64,000 bases of DNA. It comes from JARICQ01 sp964428475 (GTDB lineage: Bacteria > Bacillota > Clostridia > Tissierellales > Tissierellaceae). The position numbers and the translations under genes are program-made. Shown one piece after another: positions 16,540 through 25,545 of the stretch. The notes under the pieces are model-generated. The model did no database searches, had not been told where the DNA came from, and saw nothing but the letters and a program-made list of their open reading frames with translations. The stretch is from assembly GCA_964428475.1 (NCBI GenBank), contig CAYRYO010000003.1, positions 1-64,000 of the forward strand, read 5' to 3'. Numbering within the stretch: position 1 is the first letter of the stretch; each line of letters begins with the position of its first letter.

Positions 16540-17202
16540 ATGTTAAAGGAAAACATATCCATAGCTATAGACGGGCCATCTGGAGCAGGGAAAAGTACTA
16601 TAGCAAAAATAGTAGCTAAGAAGCTGTCTATTGAGTACATTGACACTGGTTCTATGTATAGAGCCTTAACTTTAAAGATATTGAAATTAGGATTAAATTC
16701 TAATTCAAAAGATGATGTTCTTAAAGCTATGAAAAACACTCATATTGATTTCAATGATAATCACATATATCTAGATGAAAAAAATGTAGATATTGATATA
16801 AGACAAAATATAATAAACACTAATGTATCTCATATAGCAAAGATTAAAGAAGTGAGAGAGAATATGGTCAAAATTCAAAAACAATTAGCTAATACGAAAT
16901 CTGTAGTAATGGATGGTAGAGATATAGGAACTGTAGTTCTTCCTGAAGCTGATTATAAGTTTTTCGTTACTGCATCAATAGATGAAAGAAGCCATAGAAG
17001 ATATAAAGAATTAATTTTAAAGGGAGAAAAAGATATATCACTTGAACAAGTAAAGATAGAAATGATTAAAAGAGATGAAATAGATACGAGTAGAGAAAAT
17101 TCTCCTTTGATAAAATCTGAAGATGCATATGTGATAGATAATACCAATAAAACCGTAGATGAGTGTGTGGATGAAATAATTTCTATAGTTAAGGGAGTTT
17201 AA
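16540..17202 (+). CDS. cmk: Cytidylate kinase
   Basis: The 220-residue kinase has the P-loop 'GPSGAGKSTIA' near residue 10, the 'YIDTGSMYRALTL' substrate segment, 'DGRDIGTVV' and the lid arginines in 'RSHRRYKEL'. It phosphorylates CMP and dCMP with ATP. ATG at 16540 follows GGAGGG at 16529-16534, and the longer TTG frame from 16522 is rejected on that basis. cmk, plsC and ispH/S1 are spaced 2 and 11 bases apart, the conserved Clostridial order. Confidence 0.92.
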   Translation: MLKENISIAIDGPSGAGKSTIAKIVAKKLSIEYIDTGSMYRALTLKILKLGLNSNSKDDVLKAMKNTHIDFNDNHIYLDEKNVDIDIRQNIINTNVSHIAKIKEVRENMVKIQKQLANTKSVVMDGRDIGTVVLPEADYKFFVTASIDERSHRRYKELILKGEKDISLEQVKIEMIKRDEIDTSRENSPLIKSEDAYVIDNTNKTVDECVDEIISIVKGV

Positions 17203-17204
17203 AA

Positions 17205-17789
17205 ATGAAATTTTATACTATAGCTAGAGGAATTGTAAATATACTATTTAAACTAATATATAGAATAAATGTATATGGAAAAGACAATATTGTGATAGAT
17301 AAGAAATTAATTGTATGCTCAAACCATTCTCATATATTTGATCCTATAATATTAGCAATAATATATCCTACAGAAATATCATTTATGGCAAAGAAAGAAC
17401 TTTTTCAAAATAAGTTTTCAAAATATATATTTACTAAATTAGGAGCCTTCCCTGTAGATAGGAAAGAAACTGATCTCAAAGCGATTAAGAATGCTCTTCG
17501 CGTGTTAAAAAGAGATGGTGTATTAGGTATTTTTCCAGAAGGAACTAGAGTAAATGAATTTAATTTAGAAAATGTAAAATCAGGAACTGCTTTAATTAGT
17601 ATAAAATCAAAATCACATATTTTACCAATATATATAGAGGGTAGCTATAAACTTTTTAGTAAGATAAATATTTATATTGGCGAAAATATTGACCTTTCGG
17701 AATATTATGGGCAGAAATTAAGTTCTGAAGATTACTTTAAATTAAGTAAAGACATTTTAAGAATAATTTATGATATAAAGGAAAAATAG
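17205..17789 (+). CDS. plsC: 1-acyl-sn-glycerol-3-phosphate acyltransferase
   Basis: A 194-residue PlsC-type acyltransferase with the catalytic HX4D box 'NHSHIFDP' near residue 40, the 'GAFPVDR' block and 'FPEGTRV' for phosphate binding. It transfers an acyl chain to lysophosphatidic acid at the inner membrane face, making phosphatidic acid. The hydrophobic N-terminus anchors it. The start is two bases after cmk, with AAGGGAG upstream. Confidence 0.87.
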   Translation: MKFYTIARGIVNILFKLIYRINVYGKDNIVIDKKLIVCSNHSHIFDPIILAIIYPTEISFMAKKELFQNKFSKYIFTKLGAFPVDRKETDLKAIKNALRVLKRDGVLGIFPEGTRVNEFNLENVKSGTALISIKSKSHILPIYIEGSYKLFSKINIYIGENIDLSEYYGQKLSSEDYFKLSKDILRIIYDIKEK

Positions 17790-17800
17790 GAGAGGATTTT

Positions 17801-19810
17801 TTGAATCTAATAATAGCTGATAATGCAGGTTTTTGTTTTGGAGTAAATAGAGCTGTCGAATTGACTCAAAAAGAGTTATTAAATAAGGGAAGTGATATAT
17901 ACTCTTTAGGACCGCTAATTCATAACCCTCAGGCAGTTAAGTATTTTGAAAAGAAAGGATTAAAGGTTATAAACTGTGTTGAAGAATTAAGTTTAAATCC
18001 TTTAAATAGTAATAAAATAATAATAAGATCTCATGGTGTATCTAAGCAAGTGATTGATGAGATAGAAGATAATAGGATAGAATTTATTGATACTACTTGC
18101 CCATATGTAAAATCAATACACAATAGGGTTGAAGAATTTAAAAATCAAGGGTATAATATAATAATAGTCGGTGACCCAACTCATCCTGAAGTAATAGGAA
18201 TAAATGGTTGGTGCGATAACGAAGGATATATTGTAAATTCGACTAATGAAGCTTTTGATTTGCCAAGTATGGATAAAGTTTGTATAGTTTGTCAGACTAC
18301 TTATAAAAAGGAAAAATTTGATACATTAGTTAGTATTATTAAAGAAAAATGCAATAATATTAAGTTATTTAACACTATTTGCAATGCAACCAAATTACGG
18401 CAAGAATCCTGTAAAGAAGTTGCGTCTAATGTAGATTTTATGATTGTCATAGGAGGATATCAAAGTTCAAACACAAATAAATTGGCAGAGATAAGTAGAG
18501 AAAATTGTAAAAATGTAGTTCATGTTCAAACTGCACAAGAGTTAGATTTAAATGAAATAAATAGGTATGAAAAAATTGGAATAACAGCAGGTGCTTCTAC
18601 ACCTGATTGGATAATTAAGGAGGTAGTTGAAACGATGGATAATATTAAAAATGAAATGAATGAAGAGATGAGTGAAGAGATGCTTGAAGCTATAGAAAAC
18701 TCTTTTACCAGAATTAACAGAGGTGATGTAATAAAAGGTGAAGTTATTTTTGTCACAAAAAACGAAGTTATGGTAAATATCAACTATAAATCTGATGGAA
18801 TCATAAATATGGATGAATTGTCTAATGATCCAGATGTAAATCCTAAGGATTTATATAGTCCTGGTGATGAAATTGATGTATTTGTAATTAAGATTGACGA
18901 TGGTGAAGGAAATGTAGTTTTATCTACTAAAAGAGTTAATGAATTTAAAAATTGGGATACTGTTGAGGAATTATATGGTAATAAAGAACGAGTTGAATGT
19001 AAGATAAAAAGTGTAGTCAAGGGTGGATTAATAGCTATAATAAGTGGTGTTAATGGTTTTATGCCTGCTTCTCAGATTTCGACAGAATATGTAGATGATT
19101 TGAATTCATATAAAGGAAAAACTTTGGTTGCAAAAATAATAGACTTTGACAAAGAAAAGAGAAGAGTTATTTTATCTAGAAAAGAAATTGAAAAAGAAGA
19201 ACTTAACAACAAAAGAAAAGAACTATGGGCTAATATAGAAGAGGGTCAAATTTTAGAAGGAATAGTTAAAAGACTTGCAGATTTTGGAGCATTTGTAGAT
19301 ATAGGTGGATTAGATGGGCTTGTTCACATATCAGACTTGTCTTGGAATAGAATAAAACATCCTTCAAAAATAGTGACTATAGGTCAAAACATAAGAGTAA
19401 AAGTATTATCTCTAGACAAAGAAAAAAACAGAATTTCTTTGGGATTAAAACAAACTACAGAAGAGCCTTGGATTGCATTTTCAAACAATGTAAATATTGG
19501 AGATGTAGTGGAAGGGAAGGTAGTAAATTTACTAGACTTTGGAGCTTTTGTAAGGCTAAATGAAGGTGTTGATGGACTATTACATGTTTCACAAATTTCG
19601 AATGAACATGTAAAAAAACCATCAGATATCCTCAGTATTGATGATAAAATAAATGTAAAAGTAATAGATATAGATGGACAAAATAAGAAAATAAGTTTAA
19701 GTATAAAAGAAATTGGAAATGACAAAGAAAAAAAGGAATATCTAGAAGAAGATAGTATTGAAAAAGAAGATTTGGATACTACAATTGGTGACATTATAAA
19801 CAATGATTAA
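17801..19810 (+). CDS. ispH: IspH (HMBPP reductase) fused to ribosomal protein S1-like repeats
   Basis: A 669-residue fusion. Residues 1-280 are 4-hydroxy-3-methylbut-2-enyl diphosphate reductase, with the three cluster cysteines in 'GFCFGVNRAV', 'DTTCPYV' and 'TICNATKLRQ'. This last MEP-pathway step makes IPP and DMAPP. Residues from about 300 hold four S1 RNA-binding domains, the last two opening with 'GIVKRLADFGAFVD' and 'GKVVNLLDFGAFVR'. Such IspH-S1 fusions are known in Clostridia. The S1 part may serve as ribosomal protein S1. The start is TTG after TAGGAGAGG. The pathway partner ispG is also in this window, at 62 kb. Confidence 0.9.
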   Translation: MNLIIADNAGFCFGVNRAVELTQKELLNKGSDIYSLGPLIHNPQAVKYFEKKGLKVINCVEELSLNPLNSNKIIIRSHGVSKQVIDEIEDNRIEFIDTTCPYVKSIHNRVEEFKNQGYNIIIVGDPTHPEVIGINGWCDNEGYIVNSTNEAFDLPSMDKVCIVCQTTYKKEKFDTLVSIIKEKCNNIKLFNTICNATKLRQESCKEVASNVDFMIVIGGYQSSNTNKLAEISRENCKNVVHVQTAQELDLNEINRYEKIGITAGASTPDWIIKEVVETMDNIKNEMNEEMSEEMLEAIENSFTRINRGDVIKGEVIFVTKNEVMVNINYKSDGIINMDELSNDPDVNPKDLYSPGDEIDVFVIKIDDGEGNVVLSTKRVNEFKNWDTVEELYGNKERVECKIKSVVKGGLIAIISGVNGFMPASQISTEYVDDLNSYKGKTLVAKIIDFDKEKRRVILSRKEIEKEELNNKRKELWANIEEGQILEGIVKRLADFGAFVDIGGLDGLVHISDLSWNRIKHPSKIVTIGQNIRVKVLSLDKEKNRISLGLKQTTEEPWIAFSNNVNIGDVVEGKVVNLLDFGAFVRLNEGVDGLLHVSQISNEHVKKPSDILSIDDKINVKVIDIDGQNKKISLSIKEIGNDKEKKEYLEEDSIEKEDLDTTIGDIINND

Positions 19811-19825
19811 ATAAAAATGTATTAG

Positions 19826-19854
19826 GGGCTTTAGTGTTTGTTTACACTAAGCCT
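19826..19854 (+). terminator. Hairpin after ispH/S1
   Basis: Arms around TAGTGT / ACACTA, extended with GGCT / AGCC and one bulged T, precede TTT. The stem is imperfect but strong for this genome. Confidence 0.55.
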
Positions 19855-19886
19855 TTAAATTTATATTCAGGAGACTAGGAGGGCAT

Positions 19887-20660
19887 ATGGCAAAATACGA
19901 AGTATTTAAAACAAATATAAACAGTTTAACTGGAATTAATCTAAATTACTATAAAGAAAAACAAATGAAGAGAAGAATTTCTTCACTTTTAAATAGAAAT
20001 AAATTTAATGATTTTGATGATTATTTTATTGGACTTAAAAAAGATAAAAAATTATTAGAAGAATTTATTAATTATTTAACCATAAATGTTTCTGAGTTTT
20101 ACAGAAATCTTTCTCAATGGCAAGTTTTACAAAACAATATTATACCTAATTTAATAGATAGTAATAAAAAGGATTTAAAGATATGGAGTTCTGCATGCTC
20201 TACGGGAGAAGAACCTTATTCTTTAGTAATGATGATGAGTAACTTTTTTCCTTTAAACCGTATAAAGGTTTTTGCAACTGATATTGATGAAGAAGCTATA
20301 AATAAAGCAAAACAGGGTCTATATAGTGAAAAATCTTTAAATAATCTCCCTATAAATTTTAAAAATAAATATTTCGAAAAAATAGAAAATTCTTATAAAA
20401 TTATTAATGATGTAAAACAAAGAGTAGAGTTTAAAAAGATGGACTTACTAAAAGATAGGTTTCCATCAAATATCGACATTATAACATGTAGAAATGTTAT
20501 GATATATTTTACAGATGATGCAAAAGAGTTATTATATAAAAAATTCCATGATGCATTAAATGATGAAGGTGTATTGTTTGTTGGAAGTACAGAACAAATT
20601 ATAATGCCTCAAAAATATAATTTAAAATCAGAAAACACTTTTTTTTATAAAAAGGTTTAA
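19887..20660 (+). CDS. cheR: Chemotaxis protein methyltransferase CheR
   Basis: The 257-residue protein has the CheR N-terminal helical domain (about 1-75) and a SAM-binding domain with 'IWSSACSTGEEPYSL' as motif I, 'VFATDIDEEAI' and 'CRNVMIYF'. CheR methylates glutamates on chemoreceptors to adapt signalling. It is an orphan here, with no cheA, cheW, cheB or receptor gene within the window. It may act on receptors encoded elsewhere or in a non-motility system. ATG at 19887 follows AGGAGGG. Confidence 0.87.
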   Translation: MAKYEVFKTNINSLTGINLNYYKEKQMKRRISSLLNRNKFNDFDDYFIGLKKDKKLLEEFINYLTINVSEFYRNLSQWQVLQNNIIPNLIDSNKKDLKIWSSACSTGEEPYSLVMMMSNFFPLNRIKVFATDIDEEAINKAKQGLYSEKSLNNLPINFKNKYFEKIENSYKIINDVKQRVEFKKMDLLKDRFPSNIDIITCRNVMIYFTDDAKELLYKKFHDALNDEGVLFVGSTEQIIMPQKYNLKSENTFFYKKV

Positions 20661-20710
20661 TTGTATTTTAAATATATTGTAAATAAATGTATAAATTTGT
20701 ATGAAAATTC

Positions 20711-20733
20711 CCTTTAAAAAATAAAGGATTTTT
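20711..20733 (+). terminator. Weak terminator after cheR
   Basis: A short CCTTT / AAAGG stem with a 7-base loop is followed by ATTTTTAT. It separates cheR from the MerR-type gene, which has a TATAAT at 20753-20758. Confidence 0.45.
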
Positions 20734-20785
20734 ATGATTTAATATAGAATAGTATAATAGTAGCAAAATGTTTGGAGGTAGTACT

Positions 20786-21379
20786 ATGCTAGATATAAAT
20801 CATGAATATACAATATCTGAGGTTTCTGATATTACAGAATATGCCCCTCATGTTATAAGATACTATGAAAAAGAATTTGAAATAGATATTCCTAGAAATG
20901 ATTCTAATCATAGATATTTTACTTATAAGGAAATTGAGATTCTTCAATATATAAAAACTCTTCAAGACAAGGGATTTAGCAATAAACAGATAAAACTTAT
21001 AATAAAGTCTCCGGATATCTTGATTAATAACCAAGATAGAGGATTAGTTGCTATGGATGACGATTCTTCTTACTTAGATACTTATGAAATAGCAAGAGAA
21101 ATAAGCAATACATTAGAAGAAGAGTTTTTTGAAAAAATATACTTGGCTATAAATAAAGGCACAGAAGATAATATTAAAGTAGTTGAAGAACTAAAAAATG
21201 AAGTTATTATTCTTAGAAAAGAACTTAATTCTAAAGAAAGAGATATACTAATTTGTGAAAATGCTAGGTTGAAAATAAGAATAAAAGAAATCGATCATGA
21301 AAACATAAGATTAAAACAAAAAATAAAAGATATCGAAGAAAAAGAAGTAGGCTTTTTCAAAAAAATATTTGGAAGATAA
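20786..21379 (+). CDS. MerR-type HTH protein with C-terminal coiled coil (RacA-like layout)
   Basis: A 197-residue protein. Residues 1-75 form a MerR winged helix ('YTISEVSDITEYAPHVIRYY' then 'HRYFTYKEIEILQYIKTL'). Residues 115-190 are a long charged coiled coil, ending in a basic, aromatic tail 'VGFFKKIFGR'. No effector or metal-binding domain is seen. The layout recalls RacA, which anchors chromosome origins during sporulation, and plasmid MerR/DUF3967 proteins. Either function is only inference. ATG at 20786 is chosen from GGAGGT at 20774-20779. A longer frame from 20768 would include the ribosome site. Confidence 0.7.
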   Translation: MLDINHEYTISEVSDITEYAPHVIRYYEKEFEIDIPRNDSNHRYFTYKEIEILQYIKTLQDKGFSNKQIKLIIKSPDILINNQDRGLVAMDDDSSYLDTYEIAREISNTLEEEFFEKIYLAINKGTEDNIKVVEELKNEVIILRKELNSKERDILICENARLKIRIKEIDHENIRLKQKIKDIEEKEVGFFKKIFGR

Positions 21380-21395
21380 GTTTAATTGTATTTAT

Positions 21396-21438
21396 TTAAA
21401 AGACCACTTATTCAAATTAATTGATAGTGGTCTTTTAA
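21396..21438 (+). terminator. Rho-independent terminator after the MerR-type gene
   Basis: Perfect 13-bp arms (21396-21408 and 21426-21438) with a 17-base AT loop end in CTTTTAA. Confidence 0.78.
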
Positions 21439-21513
21439 TATCTTAATATACTTTTTTTATAAGACAATGTTTGATATAATAATCTAGAGAAAATATTTAG
21501 GAGTGAAAAGTTA

Positions 21514-22899
21514 ATGGATAATAAAATAAATATAGTTAACAATCAAAATATACAAATAAATATAGTTAACAATCAAAATATACAAAAGAAGTATTTAATT
21601 CGAACTTTCGGTTGTCAGATGAATGAACATGACTCGGAAAAAATTTCTTGGATTTTAGAAAATATGAACTATACGTCTACTCATGATATAAAGGAAGCTG
21701 ATTTCATTATATATAACACATGTTTAATAAGAGAAAATGCAGAATTAAAGGTCTATGGACATTTAGGCGCTTTGAAAGCTTTAAAGAAAAAAAAACCAGA
21801 TTTAATGATTGCAGTTTGTGGATGTATGATGCAAAAGCAAGAAATTAGAAATGTAATAACTTCAAAACATAAACATGTTGATTTAATATTTGGTACAAAT
21901 AATATTCATAAATTACCACAGTTAATAGCTAATAACCTTAAAACTGGAGAAACCATAATTGATATATTAGAGGATACAAGAGAAATTGATGAGAGTATAG
22001 ATGCAAATAGAAAATATTCTTATAAAGCTTTTGTAAATATAATGTATGGTTGTAATAATTTCTGTACTTATTGTGTTGTTCCTTATACCAGGGGTAGAGA
22101 GCTTAGTAGAGATCCTAATAATATATTGAAGGAAATAAGGGAATTAGCAAACAGTGGATGCAAAGAAATTACTTTACTTGGTCAAAATGTCAATTCTTAT
22201 GGAAAGTCTTTAGATAAAAGCTATACTTTTCCTGATCTTTTACGGAGTATAGATAAAATTAAAGGTATTGAAAGAATTAGATTTATGACATCGCATCCAA
22301 AAGATCTTTCTGATGATTTAATAGAATGTTTTGGCGAGTTGGATAATCTTTGTCCTCATCTTCATTTACCTATTCAATCTGGTAGTAATAAGGTATTAAA
22401 GGAGATGAATAGAAAATATACTAGAGAAGATATTTTAGATAAGATAAATAAGCTAAAGCTAGTAAATCCTGATATAGCTGTGTCAACAGATATTATCGTA
22501 GGATTTCCAGGAGAAAGTGAAGAAGATTTTTTAAAGACTATAGACTTAGTAAAAGAAGTTGGATTTGAATTTGCTTATACCTTTTTATATTCCGTAAGAG
22601 AAGGTACTATAGCTGCAAAAATGAAGGAACAAATAGATTATAAAGTAAAACATGATAGATTTCAAAGGTTAACTGATGTATTAAACGATATCACACTAAA
22701 AGACAATAAACAACTTTTAGGAGAAGTGGTAAAAGTTTTAGTAGAGGATACTAGTAAAAACAATCCAGATGTGTTGACAGGAAGAACAGATAAGTTTAAA
22801 TTAGTTCACTTTAAGGGTGATAGAAATCTTATAGGGAAAATAGTAAATATTAGGATACAAGATGTAAAGACTTTTACATTAGAAGGAATTTTGCTTTAA
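21514..22899 (+). CDS. miaB: tRNA-2-methylthio-N6-dimethylallyladenosine synthase MiaB
   Basis: A 461-residue radical-SAM methylthiotransferase. The N-terminal domain has the three cysteines of the auxiliary cluster in 'TFGCQMNEHD', 'NTCLIREN' and 'CGCMMQK'. The radical-SAM motif is 'GCNNFCTYC' (CxxxCxxC), and a TRAM domain ends the protein. It adds the methylthio group to i6A37 of tRNAs, using the product of MiaA encoded downstream. Residues 5-24 are an exact duplication of a 10-residue Asn/Ile-rich unit (see repeat). The gene starts the miaB-mutS-mutL-miaA cluster. Confidence 0.93.
   Translation: MDNKINIVNNQNIQINIVNNQNIQKKYLIRTFGCQMNEHDSEKISWILENMNYTSTHDIKEADFIIYNTCLIRENAELKVYGHLGALKALKKKKPDLMIAVCGCMMQKQEIRNVITSKHKHVDLIFGTNNIHKLPQLIANNLKTGETIIDILEDTREIDESIDANRKYSYKAFVNIMYGCNNFCTYCVVPYTRGRELSRDPNNILKEIRELANSGCKEITLLGQNVNSYGKSLDKSYTFPDLLRSIDKIKGIERIRFMTSHPKDLSDDLIECFGELDNLCPHLHLPIQSGSNKVLKEMNRKYTREDILDKINKLKLVNPDIAVSTDIIVGFPGESEEDFLKTIDLVKEVGFEFAYTFLYSVREGTIAAKMKEQIDYKVKHDRFQRLTDVLNDITLKDNKQLLGEVVKVLVEDTSKNNPDVLTGRTDKFKLVHFKGDRNLIGKIVNIRIQDVKTFTLEGILL
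21526..21585 (+). repeat. Perfect 30-bp tandem duplication in miaB
   Basis: Two identical 30-bp copies, 21526-21555 and 21556-21585, encode the peptide INIVNNQNIQ twice right after the fourth codon of miaB. The copies agree at all 30 bases, so the duplication is recent or under homogenisation. It keeps the reading frame. Confidence 0.97.
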
Positions 22900-22923
22900 T
22901 TTTGCATAAAAGGAGGGTGTGCT

Positions 22924-25545
22924 TTGGCTAAACTAACACCAATGATGGAACAGTATATGTCGTTAAAAAAACTATATAAGGATAGTATACTTTTTTTTAG
23001 ATTGGGGGATTTTTATGAAATGTTCTTTGAAGATGCAATTCTTGCTTCAAGGGAACTTGAGATAACTTTAACTAAAAGAGATGCTGGCTTAAAAGAAAAA
23101 GCTCCTATGTGCGGGGTACCCCATCATGTTGCGAACAATTACATTACTAAATTAATTCAAAAAGGATATAAAGTAGCTATATGTGAGCAAATAGAAGATC
23201 CTGCTGAATCTAAAGGTATTGTGAAAAGGGATGTTGTTAAAGTAATTACACCTGGTACTATTACAGATCAAACATTATTAGATGAAAAATCTAATAACTT
23301 TTTGGCATCTATATATATAGATGATATGGGCTATGGAATTTCTTATGTAGATAATTCTACTGGAGAAATGTATACAACTGAAAATTATAAAAATAGCAAA
23401 GATCACTTTTCTGAATTAATTGACGAACTAGGCAAGATATTTCCATCGGAAATTGTATGCAATGATATTTTTTTAGAAAACAAGAATTTAAAAAATATAA
23501 TTGAAAATACCATAAATGCATATATAAATGTATATAATAATACTGAAATAGAAGTTTTAAGTTTAAATAAATTAATCTCAACTCATTTTAAACATAAAGA
23601 AATAGAGGATATTGATTTGGAAAAGAAGTCTTATTCCTTAATAGCTACAGGCAAGTTACTGGAATACTTATACTCAACTCAAAAAAATTCCTTGGAACAT
23701 ATTAATTCACTACATTATTATGAACCTGAAAATTACATGATATTAGATTTCAATACCAGAGCAAATTTAGAAATACATGAAACTATAATTAGAAGAGATA
23801 AAAAAGGTGCTTTAATAGGAATTTTAGATAAGACATCTACATCTATGGGAGGTCGACTTTTAAAAAAATGGCTAGAACAACCCCTCTTAAATATAGATAA
23901 AATTGAAATTAGAAATAAAGCTGTAGAGTGTTTTTTTGACAATATAGTTTTTATGGATGATATACAGAAATTATTAAAGCAAATATACGATATTGAAAGA
24001 TTGTCTACTAAAATATCTAATGGAAGTTGTAATGGAAGAGATCTTATTTCTATAAAAAACTCTATTTCTGTATTGCCTAAATTAAAAAATATGCTTTTGT
24101 CAGCACAAAATGAAGAACTCGTAAATTTAGGGACAAATTTAGATACTTTAAAAGATATATATAGTTTAATAGATGTATCTATTAAAGATGATCCACCTAT
24201 TACTATAAAAGAAGGTTCTCTGATAAAAAAAGGTTATAATGAGGAATTAGATAAAGTTAGTATTTCTTGTCTTAATGGCAAAGAATGGCTTGCAGATTTA
24301 GAATTAGATGAGAAAAATAAAACTGGAATTAAAAATTTGAAAATTGGATTTAATAAGATTTCAGGATATTTTTTCGAGGTTACAAAATCAAATATTTCAA
24401 TGGTTCCAGATTACTTTATAAGAAAACAAACTCTTACTAATTCTGAAAGATATCATACAGAAAAACTGAAAAGTATGGAGGATGAAATACTTGGAGCTGA
24501 AGAAAAGATACTTGATTTAGAATATAAGCTTTTTCAAGAAATAAGGGAAAATATAAAGTCAAAGGTAATCAGAATTCAAAATACAAGTAGAATAATAGCT
24601 AAGATAGATGTATTAAATTCACTGAGTAGAGTGGCATATGATTTAAATTTTGTTAAACCACAATTAAATAATAAAGGAATAATAAAGATAATATCTGGCA
24701 GACATCCAGTAGTAGAAAATACAATAGAAAACAACTTGTTTATTCCTAATGATACAAATTTAAATAGAGAAGATAATATGATACAAATAATAACTGGCCC
24801 AAATATGGCTGGAAAATCTACGTATATGAGGCAAGTTGCTATAATTACACTTTTAGCTCATATAGGATCATTTGTACCTGCTGAATCTGCTAATATTTGT
24901 ATAGTAGATAGAATATTTACCAGAATAGGTGCTGCAGATAATTTATCACAAGGTAAAAGCACCTTTATGGTTGAAATGATGGAAGTTTCTAACATAGTAA
25001 GATCTGCTACAAAAGACAGTTTAATTATACTTGATGAGGTTGGGAGAGGTACAAGCACATATGACGGCTTAAGTATAGCTTGGGCTGTAGTAGAACATAT
25101 TGCAGAAAAGATAAAAGCTAAAACCTTATTTGCAACTCATTATCATGAATTAACGCAGCTACAAGAAAAGAATAAGAATATCAAAAATCTAACCATATTA
25201 GCTGAAGAAAAAGATAATGAAATTGTATTTTTACGAAAGATAGTGGAAGGGAGTACAAACAAAAGTTATGGAATTGAAGTTGCAAAATTAGCAGGAATAA
25301 ATAAATCTATAACTAGAAGATCAAATGAAATTCTAAATTTGATAGAAGACAATCACAAAATAAATTTAAGTGATACAAGTGTAAAAGAAACAAAACAAAT
25401 AGATATGAATGATTTTAAAACAAATTATTATATAGATAGGGTATTAAATTTGGATATAGACAATATGACTCCAAAAAATGCTTTAGATACACTTTATGAA
25501 CTAATTGAAGATGGAAAGAGATTGAGGAGAGATTTAAATGCCTAG
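22924..25545 (+). CDS. mutS: DNA mismatch repair protein MutS
   Basis: The 873-residue protein has the MutS domain set. The mismatch-reading Phe-x-Glu lies in 'FFRLGDFYEMFFED' (about 24-37). A connector, lever and clamp follow, then an ATPase with Walker A 'GPNMAGKSTYMRQ' near 620 and Walker B 'LIILDEVGRGTSTYDG'. It recognises mismatches and recruits MutL. The start is TTG, seven bases after AGGAGG. Its 3' end overlaps mutL by 8 bases. Confidence 0.96.
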   Translation: MAKLTPMMEQYMSLKKLYKDSILFFRLGDFYEMFFEDAILASRELEITLTKRDAGLKEKAPMCGVPHHVANNYITKLIQKGYKVAICEQIEDPAESKGIVKRDVVKVITPGTITDQTLLDEKSNNFLASIYIDDMGYGISYVDNSTGEMYTTENYKNSKDHFSELIDELGKIFPSEIVCNDIFLENKNLKNIIENTINAYINVYNNTEIEVLSLNKLISTHFKHKEIEDIDLEKKSYSLIATGKLLEYLYSTQKNSLEHINSLHYYEPENYMILDFNTRANLEIHETIIRRDKKGALIGILDKTSTSMGGRLLKKWLEQPLLNIDKIEIRNKAVECFFDNIVFMDDIQKLLKQIYDIERLSTKISNGSCNGRDLISIKNSISVLPKLKNMLLSAQNEELVNLGTNLDTLKDIYSLIDVSIKDDPPITIKEGSLIKKGYNEELDKVSISCLNGKEWLADLELDEKNKTGIKNLKIGFNKISGYFFEVTKSNISMVPDYFIRKQTLTNSERYHTEKLKSMEDEILGAEEKILDLEYKLFQEIRENIKSKVIRIQNTSRIIAKIDVLNSLSRVAYDLNFVKPQLNNKGIIKIISGRHPVVENTIENNLFIPNDTNLNREDNMIQIITGPNMAGKSTYMRQVAIITLLAHIGSFVPAESANICIVDRIFTRIGAADNLSQGKSTFMVEMMEVSNIVRSATKDSLIILDEVGRGTSTYDGLSIAWAVVEHIAEKIKAKTLFATHYHELTQLQEKNKNIKNLTILAEEKDNEIVFLRKIVEGSTNKSYGIEVAKLAGINKSITRRSNEILNLIEDNHKINLSDTSVKETKQIDMNDFKTNYYIDRVLNLDIDNMTPKNALDTLYELIEDGKRLRRDLNA

